DNA from: Oceanimonas baumannii
GTDB lineage: Bacteria > Pseudomonadota > Gammaproteobacteria > Enterobacterales > Aeromonadaceae
Assembly: GCF_002245495.1 (NCBI RefSeq)
Contig: NZ_NQJF01000008.1
Location: forward strand, 124,001-188,000
DNA length: 64,000 nt
Reading direction: 5' to 3'
The notes under the pieces were generated by a model that was not told the origin of the DNA, did no database searches, and worked only from the letters and a program-made list of their open reading frames with translations. Made by a program: the position numbers and the translations under genes. Below, piece after piece: positions 41,805 to 51,252 of this stretch (the stretch's first letter is position 1; the number at the start of each line of letters is the position of its first letter).

Positions 41805-42314
41805 TCAAGGCTCATATTTGGGCTGAATAAACAGCCGTGACGGGTCAATCAGTACATCCTTGCTCATAAATTCTCTGCCCAGCAGCACCGGATAAAGCAT
41901 GCGGGTACGGTCTTTCAATGTAAACTCCACCTCTTTTTCCAGCTCTCCCAGCCGAACCGGTAGCACAATCACGGCCCGCCTGTCCGCCTTTTTACTGTTG
42001 GCCTGGCGAATTCTGACATAGCGCGCCAGCGGCGCTTCCATATCCGATGAAATCTGCTCATGCAGAAACCTGAAGCGGATCCAGGCTTCCCCGTTACGTT
42101 CAAACTCTTCAATATCAGTGGCCGACATGGAAGACGTTTTGGCTCCCGAGTCAATACGGGCCTTGATATTGTCTTCCAGCGCCGGTAGCCACAACCACTC
42201 TACCCGGCCCAATAACCATTTATTGTCTATTTTCACACTGTCACCATTTGCTGCCATGGCCATGCCAGGGAGCAATAAACACAACAACCAGATAACGTTT
42301 AACATCCGCTTCAT
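41805..42314 (-). CDS. Secreted retropepsin-like protein (Pfam Zn_protease/RimB family), 169 aa
   Basis: Periplasmic protein with a signal peptide (about 1-21, ending AMA). The domain starts with LLGRVEWLWLPALEDNIKAR and IDSGAKTSSMSATDI, in which the D-S-G triad is the aspartic-protease-like motif of this family. The family was long annotated as ATP-dependent zinc protease, but its fold is that of a single-domain retropepsin. Catalytic activity here is unproven. The ATG at 42314 has a GAGG site; a GTG two codons earlier is poorly spaced. Confidence 0.8.
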   Translation of the reverse strand: MKRMLNVIWLLCLLLPGMAMAANGDSVKIDNKWLLGRVEWLWLPALEDNIKARIDSGAKTSSMSATDIEEFERNGEAWIRFRFLHEQISSDMEAPLARYVRIRQANSKKADRRAVIVLPVRLGELEKEVEFTLKDRTRMLYPVLLGREFMSKDVLIDPSRLFIQPKYEP

Positions 42315-42441
42315 CGGCACACCTCATCCGTCAGTGATTGACCCCCTATTCTAGCCACAGCAAAACGCCCGTCACACAAAATATGCTGAACATTGACGCC
42401 CACGGCGCTATCCTTGGCGGTTTTCAGTGAATGGACGACCA

Positions 42442-43215
42442 ATGAGCTGGGATCCTGATTTTACCACGCGCAACGCCATTCTTGGCCAGCTGGCCGGTCT
42501 GATGCACTTTGAACAGACCGGCTGGCCCCGGCTGGCCTGTCTGAACAAGCAGCTGGCCACCGACCTTCCGGTGCGCTTTATTGATGACGATAGCTTTACT
42601 GCCCTCAACTGTTATTACGAAGAAGCCGTCGCTGACGGCCAGGTGCCCACCCGTCCGGCCAACTGGCACGACTTCTTCGGTGCCGTGATCTGGCACCTGT
42701 TTCCTCGTACCAAGGTTCTGCTGAATCAGTGGCATATGGAGCACATTCAGGAGTTCGGTGCCCGCCAGCGTACCCCCCGCCGGGATCGTATTACGCATTT
42801 CGATGAATGTGGCCTGGTACTGGCAGTACCGAAAGGGGATGAGATGGAAACATTGCTCGTCAACCACCAGTGGCACAGTCTGTTCCTTGAATACCGTCAT
42901 CACTGGGGCCGGCACTGGCAACCTTTTATATTCGGCCATGCGCTCTATGAACAGGCGCTGCATCCGTTTATCGGGCTGACTGCCAAAGCCGTGGTAGTCA
43001 CCATGCCCGCTGACTTCTTTGCCCAGCCCAGAGCGGCACAATATGCCTTGCTTGACCAACAGTTATGCACTCAACTGGCACAGCAAACCTTGTTTGATCA
43101 TCCCCGCCCTCTCCGGCCCCTCCCCCTGCTGGGCATTCCCGGCTGGTGGCCGGCCAACGAAAGCCCGGCGTTTTACGATAATACCGATTATTTCCGGCCC
43201 CGCAGGCAGGGGTGA
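42442..43215 (+). CDS. DUF3025 domain protein, 257 aa
   Basis: Cytoplasmic protein of the DUF3025 family, found in gamma- and betaproteobacteria. Recognised by NWHDFFGAVIWHLFPRTK, the histidine-rich middle and the C-terminal LPLLGIPGWWPANESPAFYD. No function is known for the family. The start may instead be the GTG at 42427, which has GGCGG upstream. It precedes lpxM by 55 bp on the same strand. Confidence 0.82.
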   Translation: MSWDPDFTTRNAILGQLAGLMHFEQTGWPRLACLNKQLATDLPVRFIDDDSFTALNCYYEEAVADGQVPTRPANWHDFFGAVIWHLFPRTKVLLNQWHMEHIQEFGARQRTPRRDRITHFDECGLVLAVPKGDEMETLLVNHQWHSLFLEYRHHWGRHWQPFIFGHALYEQALHPFIGLTAKAVVVTMPADFFAQPRAAQYALLDQQLCTQLAQQTLFDHPRPLRPLPLLGIPGWWPANESPAFYDNTDYFRPRRQG

Positions 43216-43270
43216 TTTGAAGCCATTTTTTGCATACACTTGGCGATCTTCTGGTTAAGAGGTTGAAGTT

Positions 43271-44239
43271 ATGTCCGGGCAGGATCCCGTTTACGATGCT
43301 CAGTTTAAATTCCGTTATCTGCACCCGCGGCACTGGCCGACCTGGCTGTCGATAGCGCTGTTATGGCTGCTGGCCTGGTTGCCGGTGCGCGCCCGAGATG
43401 CCTTTGCTGCCGCCTTTGCGCCTGTGTTGGTGAAGTTTGCCCAAAAACAATGCTACATTGCCCGCACCAACATACAGCTGTGTTTTCCGAATCTCGCCGA
43501 TGATGAAGTGGAAGCCATGCTGCTGCATTCCATTCGTGCCGGACTGATGACCTTTTTTGCCTACGGCGAGTGGACCGCCCGCAGCCCTGAATTTTTGCAG
43601 GCCCGCTTCAGGGTGCATGGCCAGGAACATATCGATGCCTGCCTGGCAGAGCAAAAACAGATTATTTTCATGATCCCTCATACCTGGGCCATTGATGCCG
43701 GAGGCCTGTATCTGACCTCTCTCGGCATGCCCATGTGTACCATGATGCACAGCGCAAAAAATGAGGTATTCGACTGGTTTATCAACCGCCAGCGGGCCCG
43801 TTTTAACGGCATCGTGTATGAACGGGATGCCGGCATTAAAGCCGTGATTAAAACTATCCGTGACGGTAAGCATTTCTTTTATCTGCCCGATCAGGATCAC
43901 GGGCGCGACGCCAGTATTTTTGTGCCTTTTTTTGCAGAAATGAAGGCCACCCTGCCGGCCCTGCCCAAACTGGTAAAACTGACCAAAGCCAGCGTGATCC
44001 CGGTGCTGAGTGTGTATAACACAAAAGCGCACCGTTACGAATTAATCGTTCGCCCGCCCATGTCCCCCTACCCCACGGCGGATATTACCGCGGATACCCG
44101 GGCCATGAATGCCGAAATTGAAGCCCTGCTGGGTGACTGGCCCGAACAATATATGTGGTTTCTGAAGTATTTTCAGACCCAGCCGGACAGTCCGGAAGGC
44201 CGCTATGAAGCAGGCATTCGAAAAATACGGGGTCGCTGA
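43271..44239 (+). CDS. lpxM: Lipid A myristoyltransferase LpxM
   Basis: A 322-residue late acyltransferase adding the secondary acyl chain (myristate-type) to the 3'-position of Kdo2-lipid A at the inner membrane. One N-terminal helix (about 25-42) anchors it. The acyltransferase H-x4-D motif is in IPHTWAIDAG. Blocks FYLPDQDHGRDASIFVPFF, KATLPALPKLVKL and PEQYMWFLKYFQT match E. coli LpxM rather than LpxL. Its stop overlaps the next small gene (TGATG). Confidence 0.92.
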   Translation: MSGQDPVYDAQFKFRYLHPRHWPTWLSIALLWLLAWLPVRARDAFAAAFAPVLVKFAQKQCYIARTNIQLCFPNLADDEVEAMLLHSIRAGLMTFFAYGEWTARSPEFLQARFRVHGQEHIDACLAEQKQIIFMIPHTWAIDAGGLYLTSLGMPMCTMMHSAKNEVFDWFINRQRARFNGIVYERDAGIKAVIKTIRDGKHFFYLPDQDHGRDASIFVPFFAEMKATLPALPKLVKLTKASVIPVLSVYNTKAHRYELIVRPPMSPYPTADITADTRAMNAEIEALLGDWPEQYMWFLKYFQTQPDSPEGRYEAGIRKIRGR

Positions 44240-44349
44240 TGGAATGGCTGAAGTATGTCGCCTTACTGGCTCTGGGGCTGCTTATTCTGTGGGGCGTATC
44301 CCGGGTGGATGACTGGCTGGAAAAGCGGGAAAAACAGGCAAAGAAATAA
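44239..44349 (+). CDS. Predicted small membrane protein coupled to lpxM, 36 aa
   Basis: An ATG overlapping the lpxM stop by one base opens a frame for one membrane helix (about residues 4-20) followed by a charged tail (DDWLEKREKQAKK). The helix/charged-tail layout and tight coupling argue for a real gene, though no family was recognised. It might be a helper peptide of LpxM. It could also be a chance frame. Confidence 0.5.
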   Translation: MEWLKYVALLALGLLILWGVSRVDDWLEKREKQAKK

Positions 44350-44408
44350 ACTCCGTGCCCGGGACCGGCACCAGGGAAACCATCCCCTGCCAGCCCCGGA
44401 CTCCCGCC

Positions 44409-45206
44409 TTAAGACGGGAAAAACAAAAACTTGGCTCCCACCAGCAGCAAAAACACGGCAAACGCGCGTTTCAGCACCGGAGCAGGCAGCTTGTGCGCCA
44501 GAATGGCACCCACCCGGGCAAAGGGCATGCTGGCCACACTAATGCCGATAAGCGCGGGTAAATACACATATCCCCAGGCCTCATCAGGCAGGCTGCTGTG
44601 TTCCAGGCCGTGCACCACATAGCTGAGTGCGCCCACCAGCGCGATGGGAAAACCACAGGCCGATGACACTGCCACCGCCCGCTGCATCGGCACCGCACAC
44701 CAGCTTAAAAAGGGGACCGTCAGCGAGCCGCCACCGATACCAAAAATGCCCGAAGCCCAGCCGATCACTCCCCCCAAAGCCACCTGTACCGGCTTGCCGG
44801 GCAGCCTGCCACTGCCTTTGGGCATCAGGTTAAACAGCATTTGTGCCGCCATCAGCCAGGCAAACAGGCCGATCACCCGCTGCAGTTGCAGACCGGACAT
44901 TTTGTCAGCGGTATACCCGCCCAGCCAGGCTCCCACGACAATGCCAACCGACAACATGGCCGCCAGTGGCCAGTCGATGGCCCGGCGACCATGATGAGTG
45001 TGAATGGCACTGAGCGAGGTAAACATAATGGTGGCCAGCGATGTACCCACCGCCATGTGTGCCACCAGCTCGCCGCCAATGCCCTGCAGATGAAAGCTGA
45101 AAATAAGCACCGGTACGATAATGAGGCCGCCGCCTACACCAAACAGGCCCGCCAGGGTGCCGGCAAAAGCACCCAATACCATATACATCAACCAGGTCAT
45201 GTTCAT
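44409..45206 (-). CDS. TauE/SafE family sulfite exporter-like permease, 265 aa
   Basis: Integral membrane protein with about 8 helices of the TauE/SafE (DUF81) family, linked to export of sulfite, sulfoacetate or other anions. The two repeats each carry a glycine-rich motif: FAGTLAGLFGVGGGLIIVPV at the N-terminus and GWASGIFGIGGGSLTVPFL in the middle. It converges on the lpxM operon. The substrate is unknown. Confidence 0.9.
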   Translation of the reverse strand: MNMTWLMYMVLGAFAGTLAGLFGVGGGLIIVPVLIFSFHLQGIGGELVAHMAVGTSLATIMFTSLSAIHTHHGRRAIDWPLAAMLSVGIVVGAWLGGYTADKMSGLQLQRVIGLFAWLMAAQMLFNLMPKGSGRLPGKPVQVALGGVIGWASGIFGIGGGSLTVPFLSWCAVPMQRAVAVSSACGFPIALVGALSYVVHGLEHSSLPDEAWGYVYLPALIGISVASMPFARVGAILAHKLPAPVLKRAFAVFLLLVGAKFLFFPS

Positions 45207-45291
45207 TCCGTGAAAAGAAAAAGGGCCACTAAACTACCCAAGGCTGGCGCAAAGGAAAAGGGGAAGAATGATTTATATCTATTCCAGGAGG

Positions 45292-46161
45292 TTATATCGG
45301 GGTACGGCCCAGGCTGATCACCACGCGCCGGTTGGTGCTACGACCTTCGGCTGTACTGTTGTCGGCCACCGGCCGGCGTTCACCATGGCCTTCCACCATA
45401 ATGCTGGTTTCTGGCAGGCCCAGTTCCATAAACTGATCCTTGATGGCTTTTGCGCGCAACAATGACAACTGCTTATTATGAAATGCCGTGCCAAAACTGT
45501 CGGTATAGGTGTTAATCACCACCTCACCGATATTGGGATCAGCCTTGATATAATCGGCAATCATGGCCAGACGACGACGAGAATGAGGGGTGAGCTCATC
45601 GGCGTTATTCACGTAGTTAAGCACACTGAAGGCAATATCTTCATACCCATAGGGCAGCAGGCTTTGCTGACAATCCAGAAAGGCGGCATACCGGGCCCTG
45701 AAATTAACCGATGACAACCCCACCCCCGTGGTTCGGTCTCCGGCATACCAGTCTTCAAAATAAAAGGTAGGCCAGCGCCCGCGGCTGAGTTCATCCAGCA
45801 TCACCCAGGCATTCTGCTGCTCTACCATGACATTGAACTGCTGATAAAAGGTGACCTTGCTGATAGGCCTGGCTGGCTGGCCCGGTTGCCAGTATGGAGA
45901 CTCACTGCGCAACGCGGCCTGACGGGTACGGGGAACGGCCCGCAACGGGCTCAGCTCGAACACCAGATTGACATTTTTACCGGCACGGCTGACAAAGGCT
46001 CCGGTACCAAAACCCGGAATATTGTGCTCAAGACGGCATTCCACTGCCGAGTCAGCAGCCAGACGCCAACGTGAATGCTCGAGATCGGCCACATAACTGC
46101 GCGGCTGCGCCCAGCTTGCGCTGCTTAGCATCAGTGCTGTTACTACCGTCAGTTTGCGCAC
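45292..46161 (-). CDS. motY: Sodium-type flagellar motor protein MotY
   Basis: Periplasmic T-ring component that, with MotX, holds the PomA/PomB stators around the sodium-driven polar flagellar motor in Vibrio and relatives. A signal peptide ends near SSASWA. The N-terminal MotY domain includes RSYVADLEHSRWRLA, FYQQFNVMV and RGRWPTFYFEDWYA. The C-terminal OmpA-like domain binds peptidoglycan (AKAIKDQFMELGLPETSIMV, NRRVVISLGR). The GTG used here has AGAGG upstream; a GTG at 46185 would lengthen the leader by 8 residues. No motX or other flagellar gene is nearby, as is usual for motY. Confidence 0.93.
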   Translation of the reverse strand: MRKLTVVTALMLSSASWAQPRSYVADLEHSRWRLAADSAVECRLEHNIPGFGTGAFVSRAGKNVNLVFELSPLRAVPRTRQAALRSESPYWQPGQPARPISKVTFYQQFNVMVEQQNAWVMLDELSRGRWPTFYFEDWYAGDRTTGVGLSSVNFRARYAAFLDCQQSLLPYGYEDIAFSVLNYVNNADELTPHSRRRLAMIADYIKADPNIGEVVINTYTDSFGTAFHNKQLSLLRAKAIKDQFMELGLPETSIMVEGHGERRPVADNSTAEGRSTNRRVVISLGRTPI

Positions 46162-46218
46162 GCTGTTTCGCCTCTTCAATGCCACCTGATTGAGCTATCG
46201 GCCACAAGGTGCTCATCT

Positions 46219-47244
46219 TTAGCCGGTTGTGGCATAAACACCAAATTTTTCACCATGCTCACGCACGTCTCTCAACAGCAGCGCTTTTTCTTCCGGCGAC
46301 AGCCAGCTGGCTTCCACCCCATTCGCCGCCAGCTGCAATAACTCACTGTCGGTCATGGCAAGTCCCTGCTGCAAGGCCATGTAGTTGGCATTCATATAAC
46401 CGCCGAAATAAGCCGGATCGTCGGAATTCACGGTCACACACAGGCCGGCCTGTAACAATGTCCGCATAGGATGATCGGACATCGAGTTTACCACCCTGAG
46501 TTTCAGGTTGGAAAGCGGGCACACCGTCAGCGGCATACGGCTTTCGGCCAGCTCCGCCATCAGTGCCGGATCCTGAATGGCCGCCACGCCGTGGTCGATA
46601 CGCTCCACCCGCAACAACGCAATGGCATCACGAATATACTGAGGCGGTCCCTCTTCACCGGCATGAGCCACCAGCCGGTAGCCCTGTTCCCGGGCAAGGG
46701 CATAGGCCCGCCGGAACTTGTCGGGCGGATTACCGGTTTCAGACGAATCCAGACCGACGCCGGTCAGCCAGGCATGGAAGGGCTCCGCCTGGCGCAGAGT
46801 CTCTATCGCTGACTCTTCCGGCAAATGACGTAAAAACGACAGGATCAGGCGACTGCTTATACCCCAGTCGTAGCGGGCCTGCTCCAGTGCCCGGTGAATG
46901 CCGGTAACCACCGCCGAAAAGGGCACGCCCCGCTCGGTGTGAGCCTGAGGATCGAAAAAGATTTCGGTATGACGCACATTCTCGTTATGGGCCCGCCGCA
47001 GATAAGCGTGCGTCATATCAAAAAAATCCTGCTCGGTTTGCAACACGCTCATGCCCGCATAATAAATATTCAGGAACGATTGCAGGTCATCAAACTCATA
47101 GGCAGCCCGCAGGGCATCTTCATTGGCATAATCGAGGGTGATACCATTGCGCCGGGCCAGAGCAAAGACCAGCTCCGGCTCCAGAGATCCTTCTATATGA
47201 AGGTGCAACTCCACCTTGGGCAGTTGCTCAATAAATGCAGACAT
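46219..47244 (-). CDS. Adenosine/adenine deaminase family protein, probably adenine deaminase
   Basis: A 341-residue zinc hydrolase of the adenosine deaminase superfamily. The metal motif is VELHLHIEGSLEPE (HxH), with further ligands in VAHAGEEGPP and TVNSDDPAYFGGY. The sequence follows the adenine deaminase (Ade, fungal Aah1-like) subgroup through LQSFLNIYYAGMSVL, TEIFFDPQAHTERG and GVGLDSSETGNPPDKF, so it probably converts adenine to hypoxanthine in purine salvage. Many genomes label it add. An AAGGAG site precedes the ATG. Confidence 0.87.
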   Translation of the reverse strand: MSAFIEQLPKVELHLHIEGSLEPELVFALARRNGITLDYANEDALRAAYEFDDLQSFLNIYYAGMSVLQTEQDFFDMTHAYLRRAHNENVRHTEIFFDPQAHTERGVPFSAVVTGIHRALEQARYDWGISSRLILSFLRHLPEESAIETLRQAEPFHAWLTGVGLDSSETGNPPDKFRRAYALAREQGYRLVAHAGEEGPPQYIRDAIALLRVERIDHGVAAIQDPALMAELAESRMPLTVCPLSNLKLRVVNSMSDHPMRTLLQAGLCVTVNSDDPAYFGGYMNANYMALQQGLAMTDSELLQLAANGVEASWLSPEEKALLLRDVREHGEKFGVYATTG

Positions 47245-47377
47245 GGCGGTTCTCCTTGTTTTGCCGGCTTGTTAATAAAGATAACAAAGAATGGTCTGCT
47301 ATTGTGGCCTCAGCTGAACCACCATCAATAAACCGAGCCCGGCTCATGGCCAGGCACACCGAAAAAGAGAGCAACCC

Positions 47378-48049
47378 ATGTTTCTGTTAAAACGCCTGCT
47401 TGGCTGGCTGGCCGTATTACTGCTGCTGGCTCCCCTGCTCCTGACCCTGCTGTACCGGTTTGTACCGGTGCCGGTCACCCCATTAATGGTGATAAGGCTG
47501 TTTGAAGGCGAAAGCCTGCACAAAGACTGGCAACCAGCATCGCGTATTTCCAATCAGTTAAAAATGGCGGTCATTGCTTCCGAAGACAACAAGTTCTGTC
47601 GACACCGCGGGTTTGACTGGGAAGCCTTTGGCCATGTACTGAACGAAGCCGCCGAAGGCGGCCGGTTGCGGGGCGGCAGCACCATCACCATGCAAACCGC
47701 AAAAAACCTTTATTTATGGCCGGGTCGCAGCTATACCCGCAAGGCACTGGAGGCGATATATACGCCCATGCTGGAGCTGCTCCTGCCTAAAGACCGTATT
47801 CTGACTCTGTACCTTAACATTGCTGAATTTGGCCCCGGTATTTATGGCGCAGAAGCCGCCGCACAAGCCTGGTTCAATACCTCTGCCGCTGACCTTAATC
47901 GCCACCAGGCTTCGCTGCTGGCGGCCGTATTACCCAACCCGCGACGTTTTTCCGCTGGCGCTCCCTCCAGCTATATCAGCCAGCGGGCCACTGCCATTTC
48001 ACGGCGCATCAATGGCCTGGGAGGCTGGCTGAACTGCATAAATCCGTAA
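47378..48049 (+). CDS. mtgA: Monofunctional peptidoglycan glycosyltransferase
   Basis: A 223-residue GT51 enzyme that polymerises lipid II into glycan strands at the inner membrane. One N-terminal helix (about 6-26) is followed by the donor/acceptor motifs VIASEDNKFCRHRGFDWEA, GGSTITMQTAKNLYLWPGRS and KDRILTLYLNIAEFGPGIYG. The catalytic glutamates in EDNKF and NIAEFG are intact. Length is normal for MtgA. Confidence 0.93.
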   Translation: MFLLKRLLGWLAVLLLLAPLLLTLLYRFVPVPVTPLMVIRLFEGESLHKDWQPASRISNQLKMAVIASEDNKFCRHRGFDWEAFGHVLNEAAEGGRLRGGSTITMQTAKNLYLWPGRSYTRKALEAIYTPMLELLLPKDRILTLYLNIAEFGPGIYGAEAAAQAWFNTSAADLNRHQASLLAAVLPNPRRFSAGAPSSYISQRATAISRRINGLGGWLNCINP

Positions 48050-48132
48050 TAAACGCTGCCATCGTCATGAAACTGTCATACTCTGGCAACACAGTGGAAC
48101 AGGCACCGGCCTTACCGGTTTAAGGAGACGCA

Positions 48133-48885
48133 ATGCAAAAAAACAATCTTATCTGCGATATTGACGGCGTAATTCTGCACAATAACGACTTAATTCCCGG
48201 TGCCGACAGTTTTGTACGTCGCGTGCTGGAGCGGGATATGAACCTGCTGTTCTTAACCAACTACCCGGCACAGACTCCTAAAGATTTACAAAACCGTTTT
48301 TATTCTGCCGGCATAGAAGTGCCGGAAGAGTGCTTTTATACCTCGGCCATGGCGACTGCCGATTTTCTGAAACGCCAGAGCGGAGAAAAAGCCTATGTTA
48401 TCGGCGAAGGTGCCCTGATCCACGAACTGTATAAAGCCGGCTTTACCATTACCGATATTGATCCCGACTTTGTTGTGGTCGGTGAAACCCGCAACTACAA
48501 CTGGAGCATGATCCAGATGGCGGCCCGCTTTGTGGCCGATGGTGCCCGCTTTATTGCCACCAACCCCGACACCCATGGCCCGCAAATGCACCCGGCCTGT
48601 GGTGCCCTGTGTGCCCCGATTGAGCGGATGACCGGCAAAAAACCCTTTTATGTGGGCAAACCCAGTGCCTGGATAGTACGGGCGGCGCTAAACCACATGG
48701 ATGCCCACTCCGAAAATACCCTGATTGTAGGTGACAATTTACGCACCGATATTCTGGCCGGATTTCAGGCGGGTCTTGAAACGATACTGGTACTTACTGG
48801 TGTCAGCCAGGTGGCAGATATCGACAAAATGCCATTCCGGCCCCAGCATATTTACAGCACGGTCAACGAGATCGATCTGTTCTGA
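48133..48885 (+). CDS. nagD: HAD-IIA phosphatase NagD
   Basis: A 250-residue nucleotide monophosphatase equal in length to E. coli NagD, which prefers UMP and GMP. HAD motif I is ICDIDGVILHNN, motif II is in LFLTNYPAQTP, and motifs III/IV are GKPSAWIV and LIVGDNLRTDILAGFQAG. The substrate-specificity cap contains YTSAMATADFL and KAGFTITDIDPDFVVVGETR, both NagD-like. AAGGAG precedes the ATG. It is not linked to nag genes here. Confidence 0.94.
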   Translation: MQKNNLICDIDGVILHNNDLIPGADSFVRRVLERDMNLLFLTNYPAQTPKDLQNRFYSAGIEVPEECFYTSAMATADFLKRQSGEKAYVIGEGALIHELYKAGFTITDIDPDFVVVGETRNYNWSMIQMAARFVADGARFIATNPDTHGPQMHPACGALCAPIERMTGKKPFYVGKPSAWIVRAALNHMDAHSENTLIVGDNLRTDILAGFQAGLETILVLTGVSQVADIDKMPFRPQHIYSTVNEIDLF

Positions 48886-48985
48886 TAAGTACGTTGTTAA
48901 CTAACGAGGATTGTTGACAAGCCATGCTCCGAACACGGACTATAACCTTACTTCAGGAGCTAATTAGAACCAAAAAAGATATTAC

Positions 48986-50560
48986 ATGGATCCCATTTTA
49001 ATTGCTGTCGCCTTTGGTTGCGGCCTCGTTGTTTATCTCATCGGCCTGCCGCCGCTCATTGGTTTTCTGGGCGCCGGCTTTATACTCAATGCCATGGGGT
49101 TTGAATCTAATGCTACCCTCAGTACCCTCGCCAACCTGGGCGTCACCCTGCTGCTGTTCAGCATCGGTCTGAAGCTCGACATAAAAACCCTGCTGCGCAA
49201 AGAAGTCTGGGGCACTGCCTGCGGCCATATCGTGTCATCCACCGCCCTGTTTACCCTGGTGTTGCTCGGCATTAAAACCCTGGGCTTTGCCCTGGCACAA
49301 GAACTGCAATGGCAGCAAGCCATGTTAATGGCCTTCGCACTCAGCTTTTCCAGTACCGTCTTTGCGGTGAAGGTACTGGAAGAGCGCAGCGACATGAATA
49401 CCTTCTACGGCGTGGTGGCTATTGGTGTGCTGGTCATGCAGGACCTGTTTGCCGTGGCCTTTTTCAGCATTTCTGCCGGCAAGATACCCAGCCCCTGGGC
49501 CCTGGCACTGCTGGTCGTCCTGCCACTGCTGCGCCCGGTCTTCTTCCGCATTCTGGAGCGGGCCGGTCACGGCGAGCTGCAAACACTGTTTGCGATATTT
49601 CTGGCGCTGGTAGTGGGCTATGGCGGTTTTCAGCTGGTAGGCCTTAAAGGCGATCTCGGTGCGCTAATTATCGGGATGATGCTGGCTTCCCACTACAGCG
49701 CGCCCGATCTGGCCAAATCGTTCTTCAATATGAAAGAGCTGTTCCTGGTGGCCTTTTTCCTGAACATTGGTCTCAATGGCATGCCCACCATGGATGCACT
49801 CTGGATCGCATTGATTTTACTGCTGATCCTGCCACTGAAAAGCCTGCTGTATTACCAGCTGTACAAGCGCTGCTTTCTGCGCCCGCGTACCGCCTTGCTG
49901 GCCACCATGAGCCTGAGTAACTATTCAGAGTTTGGTCTGATCGTGGCCGCCCTGGCCGCTCAGCAAGGACTGCTCAGCAACGACTGGGTGATTGTGGCCT
50001 CTATTGCCCTGGCCATCTCGTTTGTGGCATCGGCTCCGCTCAACGCCAACAACGAGAATATTTATCGCCGGTTAATGCACAAACTCTCACCACGGGATCC
50101 TGCACGACTCCACCCCGATGACATGCCCATTAACCTGGGGGATGCCAACATTCTGATTGTGGGCATGGGCCGCATTGGTCAGGGTGCCTATATGGAGCTG
50201 GAAAGCGTGAACCCGCAGTGCAAACTGGTAGGCATCGACGCCGACGAGAAAAAGATTTCTCTGCTGAAAGAGCTCAATATCAATGTGATCAAGGGAGATG
50301 CATCGGACTCCGACTTCTGGGACAAGGCCAATATAGGAACCGATCTGGAATATATCTTTCTGGCCATGCCCAACCATGCCGGTAACCTCTACGCACTTGA
50401 GCAGATCCGCCACGCCAATTTCTCGGGCAGGGTCGCCGCCATTATTCGCTACCCTGAAGAAGGTGCCCAGTTGCGTGAACTCGGTGCGGACGATGTGTTC
50501 AATATCTATGAAGAAGCCGGTAGCGGTTTTGCCCGTCATGTAATTGAACATACGGGGTAA
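48986..50560 (+). CDS. KefB/YbaL-like cation:proton antiporter with NAD-binding domain, 524 aa
   Basis: CPA2-family monovalent cation:proton antiporter. About 12 membrane helices (1-360) are followed by a TrkA-N/RCK nucleotide-binding domain (about 385-520) with ILIVGMGRIGQGAYMELES. The domain order matches KefB, KefC and YbaL. The KefF ancillary subunit is not adjacent. The ion (potassium or sodium) and the effector are not evident. A long perfect hairpin lies just downstream. Confidence 0.86.
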   Translation: MDPILIAVAFGCGLVVYLIGLPPLIGFLGAGFILNAMGFESNATLSTLANLGVTLLLFSIGLKLDIKTLLRKEVWGTACGHIVSSTALFTLVLLGIKTLGFALAQELQWQQAMLMAFALSFSSTVFAVKVLEERSDMNTFYGVVAIGVLVMQDLFAVAFFSISAGKIPSPWALALLVVLPLLRPVFFRILERAGHGELQTLFAIFLALVVGYGGFQLVGLKGDLGALIIGMMLASHYSAPDLAKSFFNMKELFLVAFFLNIGLNGMPTMDALWIALILLLILPLKSLLYYQLYKRCFLRPRTALLATMSLSNYSEFGLIVAALAAQQGLLSNDWVIVASIALAISFVASAPLNANNENIYRRLMHKLSPRDPARLHPDDMPINLGDANILIVGMGRIGQGAYMELESVNPQCKLVGIDADEKKISLLKELNINVIKGDASDSDFWDKANIGTDLEYIFLAMPNHAGNLYALEQIRHANFSGRVAAIIRYPEEGAQLRELGADDVFNIYEEAGSGFARHVIEHTG

Positions 50561-50586
50561 GCAGAGCAACCACTCTCAGCCCTCCT

Positions 50587-50635
50587 GCCCGTGCAACCGG
50601 GCCTGCTATCCTCTTGCAGGCCCGGTTGCACGGGC
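50587..50635. repeat. Perfect 20-bp inverted repeat (terminator-like)
   Basis: Arms GCCCGTGCAACCGGGCCTGC and its exact complement enclose a 9-nt loop (TATCCTCTT). It lies between converging genes, 26 bp after the antiporter stop and 25 bp from the psiE stop. There is no T tract, so transcription termination is plausible but not typical. Confidence 0.8.
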
Positions 50636-50660
50636 AATTCACATCTTACCCTGCCTCAGC

Positions 50661-51062
50661 TTAATGCCCGCTATCATCCTTATCGTAGGGATACTTGGTG
50701 TGGCCTACCCGAATGGCAAGAATGGCCAGCGCAAGTACCAGCGCAGCTCCGGCCACGGTGATCAACCGCCAGTTATCCATGCCTTTCATATCCAGGATCA
50801 GATACCGGGCCAATGCCACGATGGCAATATAAAGCGGAATGCGGATGGGTAACTTGCCCGAACGCAGGTAAATCGCCACCATCGCCAGCACTTCCAGATA
50901 AATGAACATCAGCAGCAGATCAGCCAGGGTCACGTTGCGTGCCTGCCACATGGTGTTGACTTCCAGAGCCACAGCTATCACCGTTGCCACCGCCACAATA
51001 ATCAGACCAATATGCTGCATCAGATCCAGTACCCGGCTTCCCAGCATTCTGTTCTCGCTCAT
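50661..51062 (-). CDS. psiE: PsiE-like phosphate-starvation-inducible protein, 133 aa
   Basis: Four-helix inner-membrane protein of the PsiE family, similar in length to E. coli PsiE (136). Helices lie at about 16-36, 48-68, 77-93 and 100-118. The segment ADLLLMFIYLEVLAMVAIYL and KLPIRIPLYIAIVALARYLI are typical. The start has AAGGAG upstream; the longer frame to 51182 lacks a site. Its molecular function is unknown. It is divergent from the SulP gene. Confidence 0.85.
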   Translation of the reverse strand: MSENRMLGSRVLDLMQHIGLIIVAVATVIAVALEVNTMWQARNVTLADLLLMFIYLEVLAMVAIYLRSGKLPIRIPLYIAIVALARYLILDMKGMDNWRLITVAGAALVLALAILAIRVGHTKYPYDKDDSGH

Positions 51063-51252
51063 TTCCCTATTCTCCTTATTTTGTTTCTGTGACAACATCA
51101 TCCCTTCCCGTCTGGCGGCCATGCCACTCGCCTTGTCCGAGCCGGACCGGATCTTTATAATAACCGGTCTTAAAATCGCCACGCTTATAACAAATGACGT
51201 TTAAATTAAGATTTTGCATAACGTTTGCGTGCAACACAATTCGGAAACCGTA

